11,090 nucleotides of DNA from Lentzea sp. (GCA_030146905.1 JASLAV010000652.1:1-11090), one strand, 5' to 3'; numbered from the stretch's first letter, positions 1 through 6,750 are shown. Numbers and translations are program-made. The notes: generated by a model not told the origin, from the letters alone.

Positions 1-242
1 TCGACGTCGTGCTTGATCGACAGTTCACGCGAGGGGATGACGCCCTCGGTCTTGTAGCCGATGTCGAGCAGGACCTCGTCCCGGTCGACCTTGACGATCG
101 TGCCCTCAACGATGTCGCCATCGTTGAAGTACTTGATCGTCGCGTCGATAGCTGCGAGGAAGTCCTCCTCCGTCCCGATGTCGTTGATCGCGACCTGCTT
201 GGGAGCAGCGGCAACGGGGGCGGTGGTGGTGTCGGTGGACAT
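1..242 (-). CDS. rpsA: 30S ribosomal protein S1, N-terminal part (cut by window edge)
   Basis: The visible 80 codons encode the start of ribosomal protein S1, which binds mRNA on the 30S subunit and helps initiation. The protein begins MSTDTTTAPVAAAPKQVAIN, a low-complexity Ala/Thr leader typical of actinobacterial S1. It runs into the first S1 (OB-fold) repeat, where FNDGDIVEGTIVKVDRDEVL and then DIGYKTEGVIPSRELS match the family closely. The ATG at 240-242 is chosen because the leader matches known S1 starts. Only a weak GGAG lies about 13 bases upstream. The remaining repeats lie beyond the left edge. Expected to be a highly expressed, essential housekeeping gene. It is transcribed divergently from the methyltransferase at 421. 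Confidence 0.96.
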   Translation of the reverse strand, partial: MSTDTTTAPVAAAPKQVAINDIGTEEDFLAAIDATIKYFNDGDIVEGTIVKVDRDEVLLDIGYKTEGVIPSRELSIKHDV

Positions 243-365
243 TAGGTAGGTGGCTCCGGTACGGATTGGCATTGATGACTGGTAGTGGTGCGCGCGCAGC
301 GTCGCAGCGACCTGGAATCCGACAGATCTGGATCATGGGCAGCACTAACCCACTACGCACGCGAT

Positions 366-395
366 ATCGTACGCGGCTGCCAGAGGCGCAAGCAA
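366..395 (-). promoter_or_regulatory. Candidate rpsA promoter
   Basis: On the minus strand a -35-like TTGCTT (390-395) and a -10-like TACGAT (366-371) are separated by 18 bases, a spacing common for actinobacterial housekeeping promoters. Transcription would start near 359 and leave a leader of about 115 bases before the rpsA ATG. This is read from consensus only. The rest of the 178-bp divergent region (243-420) shows no other structure I would call. Confidence 0.4.
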
Positions 396-420
396 ACCAG
401 CCCCCATGTGAAGGAGCAGT

Positions 421-1254
421 GTGTCCAACCAGCACGCGAGCGCGGAGCAGGCGCTCGGCACGACCGGCATCGTCAAGCGCGGTGCGGACGCCGCCGAGTC
501 ACGTCTGGCGAACCGCATCTGGTGGGACGCCGACGCCGACGACTACCACGAGACGCACGGCGAGTTCCTGGGCGCGGCGGACTTCGTCTGGTGCCCGGAG
601 GGGCTGCGCGAGGAGGACTCCCGCTTCCTGGGCGAGGTCGCCGGCCGGAGGATCCTGGAAGTCGGCTGCGGCAGCGCTCCGTGCGCGCGCTGGCTCAAGG
701 CCAACCACGCGGACGTGACCGCCTTCGACATCTCCGAGGGCATGCTCCGCCACGCGCGCAGGAGCAACGCCGAGACCGGCGTCGACGTGCCGCTCGTGCA
801 GGCCAGCGCCGACCAGCTGCCGTTCAGGGACGCGAGCTTCGACGCCGCCTGTTCGGCGTTCGGCGCCGTGCCGTTCGTGGCGGACGTCCACGAGGTGTTC
901 AGCGAGGTGGCCCGCGTGCTCAGGCCGGGCGGGAGGTGGGTGTTCGCGGTCAACCACCCGATGAGGTGGATCTTCCCCGACGACCCCGGTCCTCTCGGCC
1001 TCACGGTCACGCAGTCGTACTTCGACCGCACCCCCTATGTAGAGGTCGACGACGAGGGCCGCGCCACCTACGTCGAGCACCACCGCACGCTCGGCGACTA
1101 CGTCAGGGCGCTCACGGGCACCGGCTTCGTCGTCGAGGACCTGGTCGAGCCGGAGTGGCCGAAGGGGCACACCCGCAACTGGGGCCAGTGGAGCCCCCTG
1201 CGCGGCAAGCTCTTCCCCGGCACCGCGATCTTCCGGACGCGCCTGACGTCGTAA
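421..1254 (+). CDS. Class I SAM-dependent methyltransferase
   Basis: Predicted soluble class I (Rossmann-fold) methyltransferase of 277 residues that transfers a methyl group from S-adenosylmethionine to an unknown substrate. Motif I is ILEVGCGSAP (residues 78-87), the acidic residue at the end of strand 2 is in AFDIS (D103), QASADQLPF (127-135) is the adenine-side loop, and the post-motif LRPGG is at 167-171. The layout is of the Methyltransf_11 type. The C-terminal ~90 residues carry several aromatic and acidic positions that probably form the substrate cap. The GTG start is supported by AAGGAG at 411-416, four bases upstream; no better in-frame start precedes it. The stop lies 11 bases before the acetyltransferase ATG, so the two are probably co-transcribed. 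Methyltransferases of this kind are, as I recall, common beside actinobacterial rpsA, but the substrate cannot be told from the sequence. Confidence 0.9.
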   Translation: MSNQHASAEQALGTTGIVKRGADAAESRLANRIWWDADADDYHETHGEFLGAADFVWCPEGLREEDSRFLGEVAGRRILEVGCGSAPCARWLKANHADVTAFDISEGMLRHARRSNAETGVDVPLVQASADQLPFRDASFDAACSAFGAVPFVADVHEVFSEVARVLRPGGRWVFAVNHPMRWIFPDDPGPLGLTVTQSYFDRTPYVEVDDEGRATYVEHHRTLGDYVRALTGTGFVVEDLVEPEWPKGHTRNWGQWSPLRGKLFPGTAIFRTRLTS

Positions 1255-1265
1255 TCTCAACGGCC

Positions 1266-2186
1266 ATGACCTCGGCACGTGGACTGGTGGCTGCCCAGTC
1301 GGCGCGTTTCGCGGCGTTGGACCCGTTGCTCCCGCCCGCGGTCGAGCCGCCGATGGACGGCCACGTCATCACGGCGGCGCTCGCGGACGGTGCGCGCGTC
1401 GCCGGTGTCATCAGCCACCAGAGCTTCGAACCGCACTCCATCACACGGCTGTGGTCGGCCGCGGAGGTGTGGGAGCTGCTGCCTCTCGTGGGCACGGCGC
1501 AGGGGATGGACGCGCTCCTCACCCGGTGGCACAAGCACCTCGCCACGCAAGAGGTAGGTGAGGACACGTCGTGCGTCGTGCACTGGCCGAGCCGTGACAC
1601 GAAGGCAGCGCGCGCGTTCCTCGACCACGGCCTGGTGCCGCTGTCCGTGCTCGCGGTGAGGCCGCGCGCTCCCCATCCGCCCGTCCCCCGCACGCTCACG
1701 ATCCGCCGCGCCACCCCGAACGACCTCGAAGCGGTGCTGGAGCTGTCGCTCGCGGAGCTGGAGTACTCGTCTCTGGTGGGCTCGACGATCGTGCGCCCGG
1801 AGGCGGCCGCGACCAAGCGGCGCGCGCTCACCGAACGCCTCGCGAACGCGAGCCCCATCTGGCTCGCCGAACGCGACGGCATCGCGGTGGCACTCGCCGA
1901 GTGCGCGATCGTGTCGTCCGAACCGGGCACGGCCGCGGCGGCGAGGCTGCCGCGCGGCCGCTGGGGTTATGTGAACTGCGTCTCCGTGCTGCCGGGCGCC
2001 CGCGGCACCGGTGTCGGCCGGCAGCTCGTCGCCCACGTCCACCAGGAGCTCCACCGGACGGGCGTGGTCGGCACGTACCTCTACTACAACCCGCCGAACC
2101 CGCTGAGCTCGGTGTTCTGGCCCCGTCACGGCTACCGGCCGCTCTGGACGGTCTGGGAAGTACGCCCCGCCTCCGCCCTTCGGTGA
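1266..2186 (+). CDS. GNAT family N-acetyltransferase, tandem domain with degenerate N-half
   Basis: 306-residue protein. The C-terminal half (about 144-300) is a recognisable GCN5-related acetyltransferase domain: LTIRRATPNDLEAVLEL opens it, VSVLPGARGTGVGRQLVAHV (239-258) is acetyl-CoA-binding motif A with the R-G-T-G-V-G pyrophosphate loop, and FWPRHGYRPLWTVWEVR closes it. The N-terminal half (1-135) has the size and a terminal element (KAARAFLDHGLVPLSVLAVR) of a second GNAT fold but no acetyl-CoA loop, so it is probably a non-catalytic domain. The ATG at 1266 is preferred because it directly follows the methyltransferase stop (11-base gap). There is no clear Shine-Dalgarno, so translational coupling is likely. 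The frame stays open upstream, but that stretch is an out-of-frame shadow of the methyltransferase. The acetyl acceptor is unknown. Confidence 0.87.
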   Translation: MTSARGLVAAQSARFAALDPLLPPAVEPPMDGHVITAALADGARVAGVISHQSFEPHSITRLWSAAEVWELLPLVGTAQGMDALLTRWHKHLATQEVGEDTSCVVHWPSRDTKAARAFLDHGLVPLSVLAVRPRAPHPPVPRTLTIRRATPNDLEAVLELSLAELEYSSLVGSTIVRPEAAATKRRALTERLANASPIWLAERDGIAVALAECAIVSSEPGTAAAARLPRGRWGYVNCVSVLPGARGTGVGRQLVAHVHQELHRTGVVGTYLYYNPPNPLSSVFWPRHGYRPLWTVWEVRPASALR

Positions 2187-2198
2187 GCTATGTCCGAG

Positions 2199-2227
2199 TT
2201 GCCGAGGGCCGAACTCTGCGCAAGAAT
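2199..2227 (+). promoter_or_regulatory. Candidate promoter of the ATPase-YhgE-TetR operon
   Basis: TTGCCG (2199-2204) and AAGAAT (2222-2227) are spaced by 17 bases, each matching four of six sigma-70 consensus positions. The implied start of transcription is about 2234, inside the 26-bp palindrome. A repressor bound there would block initiation. Consensus reading only. Confidence 0.4.
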
Positions 2228-2251
2228 TTGAACTGACCGGTCAGTTCAAAT
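2226..2251 (+). promoter_or_regulatory. Probable TetR-family operator (perfect 26-bp palindrome)
   Basis: The half-site ATTTGAACTGACC is followed immediately by its exact reverse complement, with the symmetry centre between 2238 and 2239. A perfect gapless dyad of this size with a TGACCGGTCA core is the form many TetR regulators bind. It overlaps the predicted transcription start of the operon whose third gene encodes a TetR protein, so autoregulation is the simplest reading. A transcription terminator is less likely because there is no loop and no T tract. Confidence 0.75.
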
Positions 2252-2264
2252 GAAGGGTGGAGCC

Positions 2265-2894
2265 GTGGAGATCCGCGCCAGTCGGGCAGGCGTCAACGGA
2301 GGCCATGGTCCCCTGCTCCGCCCGACTTCGCTGACCGTCGAGCCCGGCGGGCTGACCCTGGTCGCCGGTGAGCCCGGCGCCGGTCACACCGCTCTGGGCC
2401 TGCTGCTCTCCGGCCGCATGAAGCCCTCGACGGGCACGGTCTCGCCGGACGCGAAGACGCTGCGCAAGCAGGTCGTGCTCATCGACGCCCCGGAGGTGAA
2501 CGAGCCGGAGGAGTCGCTCAGCCTGGCCGCCGTCGTCGGCGAGGAGCTCGCGATGAACGGCATGCCCTCCGGCAAGAAGGCGGTGCACGACTGGCTGGTG
2601 GAACACGCCGCCGACGAGCACGCCCGCAAGCGCTTCGAGTACGTGCCCGCACAGACGCGGTGCGCGGTGATGCTCGAACTGGCCGCCGCGCGCCCCGGTG
2701 TCACGGCGCTCGTCCTCGACTGCCCCGACCGCTACCACCCCGACCCGCGTGAGTGGTTCGCCCTGGCACACGGTCACGTGACCCCCGAACGGTCCGTGGT
2801 CGTCCTGTGCTCGAACTCCTCCGCCCAGATCCTCGGCATCCCGCACGCGCGTCTTGGTGAGGACAACACCACCTCGATGGAGATCACCGCATGA
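2265..2894 (+). CDS. Degenerate ABC-type ATP-binding protein, YhgE partner
   Basis: 209-residue protein with the outline of an ABC nucleotide-binding domain. The strand before the P-loop is LTVEPGGLTLVAGEPGAG. The Walker A position (35-42) reads GEPGAGHT, with His in place of the invariant Lys. The Walker B position (147-155) reads TALVLDCPD, with Cys in place of the catalytic Glu. No LSGGQ signature is visible in its expected place (near 126-142). The cytoplasmic partner would be the YhgE protein encoded next, which overlaps by 4 bases (ATGA). I prefer GTG 2265 because AAGGGTGGAG (2253-2262) lies just upstream. An ATG at 2250 is possible (214 residues) but sits on the operator and has no Shine-Dalgarno. 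The fold assignment is fairly sure; whether it binds or hydrolyses ATP is open. Confidence 0.8.
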   Translation: MEIRASRAGVNGGHGPLLRPTSLTVEPGGLTLVAGEPGAGHTALGLLLSGRMKPSTGTVSPDAKTLRKQVVLIDAPEVNEPEESLSLAAVVGEELAMNGMPSGKKAVHDWLVEHAADEHARKRFEYVPAQTRCAVMLELAAARPGVTALVLDCPDRYHPDPREWFALAHGHVTPERSVVVLCSNSSAQILGIPHARLGEDNTTSMEITA

Positions 2895-4807
2895 GCGCCC
2901 TTCGCATGGCCTTCAACGAGCTCCGCCGGATCACCTCCGGCACGCTCCCCAAGCTCGCCGTCCTGGCACTGGCGCTCGTGCCCCTGCTCTACGCGTCGCT
3001 CTACCTCTACGCCAACAAGGACCCGTACGCGAACCTCGGCAACGTCCCCGCCGCGCTGGTCGTGAAGGACAGGGGCGCGAAGGACCTCAACGCCGGCAAG
3101 GAGGTCTCCGAGGAGCTGCTCAACGGCAGGAAGTTCAACTGGCAGGTCGTCGACGACGCCGACGAGGGCGTGCGCAAGGGGAAGTACATCTTCGCCCTGA
3201 CCCTGCCTGAGGACTTCTCCGAGGCCCTCACGTCCGCGGAGCAGAACAAGCCGCGCCAGGGCGTGCTGACGCTGACGACCAACGACGCCAACAACTACCT
3301 CGGCAGCACGATCGCGAACCAGGTGGTCTCCGAGGTGCGCCGCGCGGTGACGGCGAAGGTCTCCACCGAGGCAGCCGACAAGCTGCTGCTCGGCTTCTCC
3401 ACGATCCGCCAGGAGACCACCAAGGCCGCCGACGGCGCCAAGCAGCTCGCGGACGGCGCCTCACAACTGCGCGGCGGCGTGAACGAGCTCGACAACGGCC
3501 AGCGCCGGCTGCTCGACGGCGCGACGCAGGCGGCGAGCGGCGCCGTGCAGCTCCGCGACGGCACGCACCAGCTGCGTTCGCAGACCTCCGTCCTGCCCGA
3601 CAGCACCCGCCAGCTCGCGAGCGGCGCGCGCCAGGTCGCGAACGGCAACGAGACCGCGGCGGCCCAGGCGGAGGAGTACGCGAACAAGGCCCAGGCACTG
3701 GTCGGCGTGCTCGACCAGGCAGGAGGCGACATCGCCACCCGGCTGCGCGCCCTGGGCTTCACCGAGGACCAGGTGCAGCGCGTGCTGTCCACGATCGGCC
3801 AGGTCCGCAAGCCGGTCGACGACGCCAACGGCAATGTCCAGGGCGCGGCGGGCGACCTGCGCAAGCTCGCGGGCGGCGCGGACCAGGTGGCCGACGGCGC
3901 CGAGCTGCTCGCGTCGAAGGTGCCCGCTCTCGTCGACGGCATCGGGAAGCTCGACGAAGGCGCGACGAAGCTCGCGGACGGCACCGCGCAGCTGCGCGAC
4001 GGCGAGCAGCAGGCCGTGGACGGCACCACCAGGCTGAAGGACGGCGCGAACCAGCTCGCCGACGGCTCCGCCCAGCTGCGCGACGGTCTCACCGGTGGCG
4101 TCGACAAGATCCCGAACCAGGACGACCCGACGCGGGCCGCGATCGCGCAGGCCATCGGCGACCCGGTGGCGGTGCGCGGCCTGTCCCAGACGAAGGCCGC
4201 CACGTACGGAGCGGGCCTCGCCCCGTTCTTCCTCGGCCTGGCGACGTGGATCGGCGCGTTCGTGCTGTTCCTGCTGCTGCGCCCGCTCTCACGCCGTGCG
4301 CTGGCCGCCGGTCAGTCCGCTCTCAGGGTGGCGTTGGGCGGCTGGCTGCCCGGTGCGTTGCTCGGCGTCGTGCAGGTGCTCGTGATGTTCACGGTGGTGC
4401 GGTTCGTGGTGGACATCGAGCCGTCGAACCCCCTCGGCACGTTCGGGTTCCTCGTGCTGATGTCGCTGACGTTCGTGGCGATCCTGCACGCGCTGAACGC
4501 CGCGTTCGGTGCCGTCGGCAAGTTCCTGGGACTGATCCTGCTGATCCTGCAGCTGGTCAGCGCGGGCGGCACGTTCCCGTGGCAGACGATCCCCGTGCCG
4601 CTGTACCCGCTGCACTACGGCCTGCCGATGGGCTACGCGGTCGACGGCCTGCGCCACCTGATGTACGGCGGCGACCTCGGCACCGTGGGCCGCGACGCAT
4701 TGATCCTTCTCGCCTGGCTGGTCGGAGCCCTAGCCTTGTCGTCCGTGGCGGCCTACAAGCAGCGGGTGTGGACAGCGTCCAAGCTGAAGCCGGAGCTCGT
4801 GCTGTGA
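2891..4807 (+). CDS. YhgE/Pip family membrane protein with two heptad-repeat blocks
   Basis: 638 residues. One membrane helix lies near the N terminus (about 20-41), followed by a ~395-residue region presumably outside the membrane, and then a C-terminal ABC-2-like bundle of hydrophobic segments (about 443-464, 484-507, 517-537, 545-559 and 601-621). This is the architecture of the YhgE/Pip (phage infection protein) family, related to the EsaA/YueB components of firmicute type VII secretion and phage adsorption. Between residues 181-257 and 328-404 run two blocks of seven-residue repeats of the DGAxQLx type, 11 repeats each, likely coiled-coil arms. The start ATG overlaps the ATPase stop, and the stop overlaps the TetR start (GTGA). 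Transport of lipids, drugs or cell-envelope material is plausible; the substrate is unknown. Confidence 0.92.
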   Translation: MSALRMAFNELRRITSGTLPKLAVLALALVPLLYASLYLYANKDPYANLGNVPAALVVKDRGAKDLNAGKEVSEELLNGRKFNWQVVDDADEGVRKGKYIFALTLPEDFSEALTSAEQNKPRQGVLTLTTNDANNYLGSTIANQVVSEVRRAVTAKVSTEAADKLLLGFSTIRQETTKAADGAKQLADGASQLRGGVNELDNGQRRLLDGATQAASGAVQLRDGTHQLRSQTSVLPDSTRQLASGARQVANGNETAAAQAEEYANKAQALVGVLDQAGGDIATRLRALGFTEDQVQRVLSTIGQVRKPVDDANGNVQGAAGDLRKLAGGADQVADGAELLASKVPALVDGIGKLDEGATKLADGTAQLRDGEQQAVDGTTRLKDGANQLADGSAQLRDGLTGGVDKIPNQDDPTRAAIAQAIGDPVAVRGLSQTKAATYGAGLAPFFLGLATWIGAFVLFLLLRPLSRRALAAGQSALRVALGGWLPGALLGVVQVLVMFTVVRFVVDIEPSNPLGTFGFLVLMSLTFVAILHALNAAFGAVGKFLGLILLILQLVSAGGTFPWQTIPVPLYPLHYGLPMGYAVDGLRHLMYGGDLGTVGRDALILLAWLVGALALSSVAAYKQRVWTASKLKPELVL

Positions 4808-5370
4808 GCGCGCGGACGACGGCGACGAAGCAGAAGCTCTTCGACGCGGCGCTGAAGCTCGTCGGCGAACGGGGCGCGGCCTCGGTGACGGTCGACGAGA
4901 TAGCCGCGGAGGCCGGTGTCGCCAAGGGCACCATCTACTACAACTTCGCCTCGAAGGACGCCCTGGTCGAGGCCCTGCTGCACCACGGGGTGGAGATCCT
5001 CGCGAGCCGGCTGCGGTCGGCGGAGGACTCGCTGGAGGCGCTGGTCGACGAGATGCTCGGCTTCTGGGCAGAGTACCCGGCGTTCGGCCAGCTCCTGGTC
5101 TCCGAGCTGTGGCGCACGCCGGGCCAGTGGCACGGCACCCTCTCGCTGCTGCGCGACGACATCGTGTCGATCGTGCGCGGTCAGATGAAGCGCCTGTCCG
5201 ACGCGGGACGTCTGCCGGAGGGGGTCGAGGTCGGCACGGCGTCGGCGGCCTTGTTCGGCACCCTGCTCGTGATCGCGCTGGACTGGCAGGTGTTCCAGCC
5301 GGAGCGGTCGCGGGCGGAGGTGCGCGAGTCGGTCATGCTGCTGGTGCGGGGCATGCGCTCGGCGCGCTGA
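4804..5370 (+). CDS. TetR/AcrR family transcriptional regulator
   Basis: 188 residues. The N-terminal DNA-binding domain is clear: KLFDAALKLVGERGAASVTV leads into the helix-turn-helix at about 28-48 (VDEIAAEAGVAKGTIYYNF), followed by the usual KDALVEALL. The C-terminal helices, including a Trp-rich stretch (FWAEYPAFGQLLVSELWRTP), would form the ligand pocket and dimer face. The GTG start overlaps the YhgE stop by 4 bases, which implies translational coupling and rules out much longer versions that would run inside the YhgE gene. It most likely represses its own operon through the palindrome at 2226-2251; the inducer is unknown. It ends 3 bp from the converging gene. Confidence 0.93.
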   Translation: MSARTTATKQKLFDAALKLVGERGAASVTVDEIAAEAGVAKGTIYYNFASKDALVEALLHHGVEILASRLRSAEDSLEALVDEMLGFWAEYPAFGQLLVSELWRTPGQWHGTLSLLRDDIVSIVRGQMKRLSDAGRLPEGVEVGTASAALFGTLLVIALDWQVFQPERSRAEVRESVMLLVRGMRSAR

Positions 5371-5373
5371 CGT

Positions 5374-5886
5374 TCAGCGGGTGTCCTCGTGGTGCAGCGA
5401 GGGCGGCCGTCCCTCCAACGCCCGTTCGACGGCTTCCAGCACCGCGCGGCTCGTGCGCCGCGACGCGTCGTGGGCGAAGTGTCCGAGCAGCACCTGCTGC
5501 GTGGGGTGGGGCAGCACCGGGTCCGGTACCGGCGCGCACGTGTGCACCTCCACCACCGGCGCGCCTTCTGCCAGGAGGTGCCGGACGGCCGTGAGCACGC
5601 CCGTCCGGTAGCTGTTGTGCACCCACGCCACCAGCAGGTTCACCGGTTTTCCCCGCAGTTCGTCCTCGACCTCGGCCGCGAGCTCCGCGGGCCTGGTCCA
5701 GTCGGCCCTGACCCACGTCGGGCGGTGGCCGCGGCTGATCGACGCCCGCGCCGCACGTCCGGGGCCGTCGTCGGCCATCAGCGGCCGGGTCCGCGACGGC
5801 AGCACGACGTGCCACCCTCGCTCCAGCAGCCGCGTCGCGCATCCGGCCAGCATTCCGGTCCCACCGAGCACCAGCGCCGTTCTCAC
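5374..5886 (-). CDS. Small Rossmann-fold NAD(P)-binding protein, short-chain dehydrogenase-like
   Basis: 170 residues. The N terminus VRTALVLGGTGMLAGCATRL has the GGTGML nucleotide-binding loop (residues 8-13) of NAD(P)-binding Rossmann proteins, followed by strand 2 ending in PSRTRP. The segment VNLLVAWVHNSYRTGVLTAV (82-101) matches my memory of short (about 170-190 residue) dehydrogenase-like proteins of Bacillus and actinobacteria. The Tyr-x-x-x-Lys pair of classical SDR enzymes is not visible, so the catalytic activity is uncertain. The GTG start at 5884-5886 overlaps the stop of the upstream P-loop kinase by 4 bases, so translation is probably coupled. A longer in-frame version exists, but it would run through the kinase gene. 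Confidence 0.78.
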   Translation of the reverse strand: MRTALVLGGTGMLAGCATRLLERGWHVVLPSRTRPLMADDGPGRAARASISRGHRPTWVRADWTRPAELAAEVEDELRGKPVNLLVAWVHNSYRTGVLTAVRHLLAEGAPVVEVHTCAPVPDPVLPHPTQQVLLGHFAHDASRRTSRAVLEAVERALEGRPPSLHHEDTR

Positions 5887-6455
5887 CGAGCACGCTCCTC
5901 CCCGACCGAGGCCAGCGGCCCTGCCAGCCACCGTTCCACCTGGGCCTGCCCGCGCAACCGCACGACCACGACCTCGTCGACCAGAGCGAGCACCCTGGCC
6001 CGGTTGCGCCGGTAGGACTTCAGACCCCACCGCAGGATGTGCCCGGAGTCCGTGAACACCGACCACAGCGGCGACTCCTGGTTACCGTTCCACAACTCGG
6101 CCCTGCTCGCGCGTCGTCTGATCGTGCGACTGACCAGACGTCCCATCACCATCAGGAACGGATGGTCGAGCCACACCACCACGTCCGCCCGCCGCAGCAG
6201 CACCGGCCGCACGGCCGTGTACTGGTACTCCGTGATCCAGTGGTCCTCTTCGACGAACGCGGCGACCTCGGCGGCGAACTCCGGGCGCGGCGTCCACCCC
6301 GGCCCCCAGTAGAGGCTGTCCAGCTCGACGCGGCGCAGGTCGCGCCGCTCGGCGATGCGCAGGCAGAGGGTCGACTTGCCGGATCCGGCGTTCCCGGCGA
6401 CGAGGATCCGCCGCGGCACGTGCGGCAGCGGATCAGCTGGTCCGAGCAACGGCAT
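5883..6455 (-). CDS. FlaR-like P-loop kinase (adenylate kinase-related AAA family)
   Basis: 190 residues. ILVAGNAGSGKSTL (17-30) is a textbook Walker A motif near the N terminus. It is followed by RRVELDSLYWGPGWTPRP (41-58) and DHWITEYQYTAVRPVLLRRA (71-90), the pattern of the small kinase-like family annotated as DNA topology modulation protein FlaR, where xLDxLxWxPGW and WxxxGxY are typical. The usual Gly of the second motif is Glu here (ITEYQY). VVVWLDHP (92-99) fits the Walker B strand, and RRRASRAELWNGNQES (113-128) is the mobile Arg-rich lid. The substrate is unknown. The ATG at 6455 has no good Shine-Dalgarno. An internal start nearer the P-loop cannot be excluded. It heads a two-gene unit with the Rossmann protein. 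Confidence 0.8.
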   Translation of the reverse strand: MPLLGPADPLPHVPRRILVAGNAGSGKSTLCLRIAERRDLRRVELDSLYWGPGWTPRPEFAAEVAAFVEEDHWITEYQYTAVRPVLLRRADVVVWLDHPFLMVMGRLVSRTIRRRASRAELWNGNQESPLWSVFTDSGHILRWGLKSYRRNRARVLALVDEVVVVRLRGQAQVERWLAGPLASVGEERAR

Positions 6456-6492
6456 CGGGCCAGGCTAACGGGAACGCGGTGGGCGCAAACGA

Positions 6493-6528
6493 ACGCAGGG
6501 CCCCCGGAGATCTCCGGGGGCCCTGCGT
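6493..6528 (-). terminator. Strong palindromic terminator downstream of the cold-shock gene
   Basis: A perfect 36-bp inverted repeat centred on AGATCT (half-site ACGCAGGGCCCCCGGAGA) begins 12 bases after the cold-shock stop codon. After the hairpin the minus strand reads TTCGTTTGCG, a modest T-rich tail, so rho-independent-like termination of the cold-shock mRNA is likely. The sequence is symmetrical and could also stop transcription from the other side. Confidence 0.8.
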
Positions 6529-6540
6529 GTGACGACTACG

Positions 6541-6744
6541 TCAGAGAGCGGTGACGTTCGTGGCCTGCGGGCCCTTCTGGCCCTGCGTGACGTCGAACGT
6601 GACCTTCTGGTTCTCCTCGAGGCTGCGGTAGCCGCCGCCGTTGAGGGCCGAGTAGTGGACGAAGACGTCCGCGCTGCCGTCCTCCGGCGCGATGAAGCCA
6701 AAGCCCTTTTCGGCGTTGAACCACTTGACGGTGCCGTTGGTCAT
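6541..6744 (-). CDS. Cold-shock domain protein (CspA family)
   Basis: 67 residues, the normal length of a single cold-shock domain. It binds single-stranded RNA and DNA in the cytoplasm and acts as an RNA chaperone. RNP1 is KGFGFI (13-18) and RNP2 is VFVHY (27-31). [17 protein letters not shown] at the start and [20 protein letters not shown] near the end are typical. SALNGGG replaces the more usual SAI-x-x-x-G loop. The ATG at 6744 is set by AGAAGGAG six bases upstream. The gene has its own leader and terminator and is probably monocistronic and highly expressed. The symbol is left blank because actinobacteria carry several paralogues that this sequence does not separate. Confidence 0.96.
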   Translation of the reverse strand: MTNGTVKWFNAEKGFGFIAPEDGSADVFVHYSALNGGGYRSLEENQKVTFDVTQGQKGPQATNVTAL

Positions 6745-6750
6745 GTACTG

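Noticed and set aside
243..420. Riboswitch or small RNA in the rpsA leader
   Set aside because: No extended stem or known aptamer pattern is visible; only a promoter-like pair is supportable.
285..1265. Long in-frame extension upstream of the acetyltransferase
   Set aside because: It is an Arg/Gly/Ala-rich shadow of the methyltransferase in another frame. The real protein begins at the ATG at 1266, right after the methyltransferase stop.
2196..2216. Possible terminator hairpin after the acetyltransferase (GAGTT/AACTC)
   Set aside because: The stem is short and bulged with no T tract, and it overlaps the candidate -35 of the next operon.
3421..4110. DNA-level tandem repeats in the YhgE gene
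   Set aside because: The repetition is at protein level (heptads) with varied codons; it is not a recent DNA repeat array or a CRISPR-like structure.
3295..4203. Minus-strand open frame rich in Ser/Ala/Pro opposite the YhgE repeats
   Set aside because: The apparent repeats are just the complement of the heptad-repeat codons on the plus strand.
4246..4803. N-terminal extension of the TetR protein
   Set aside because: The extension reads through the membrane helices of YhgE in another frame. The helix-turn-helix begins about 28 residues after GTG 4804, the normal distance.
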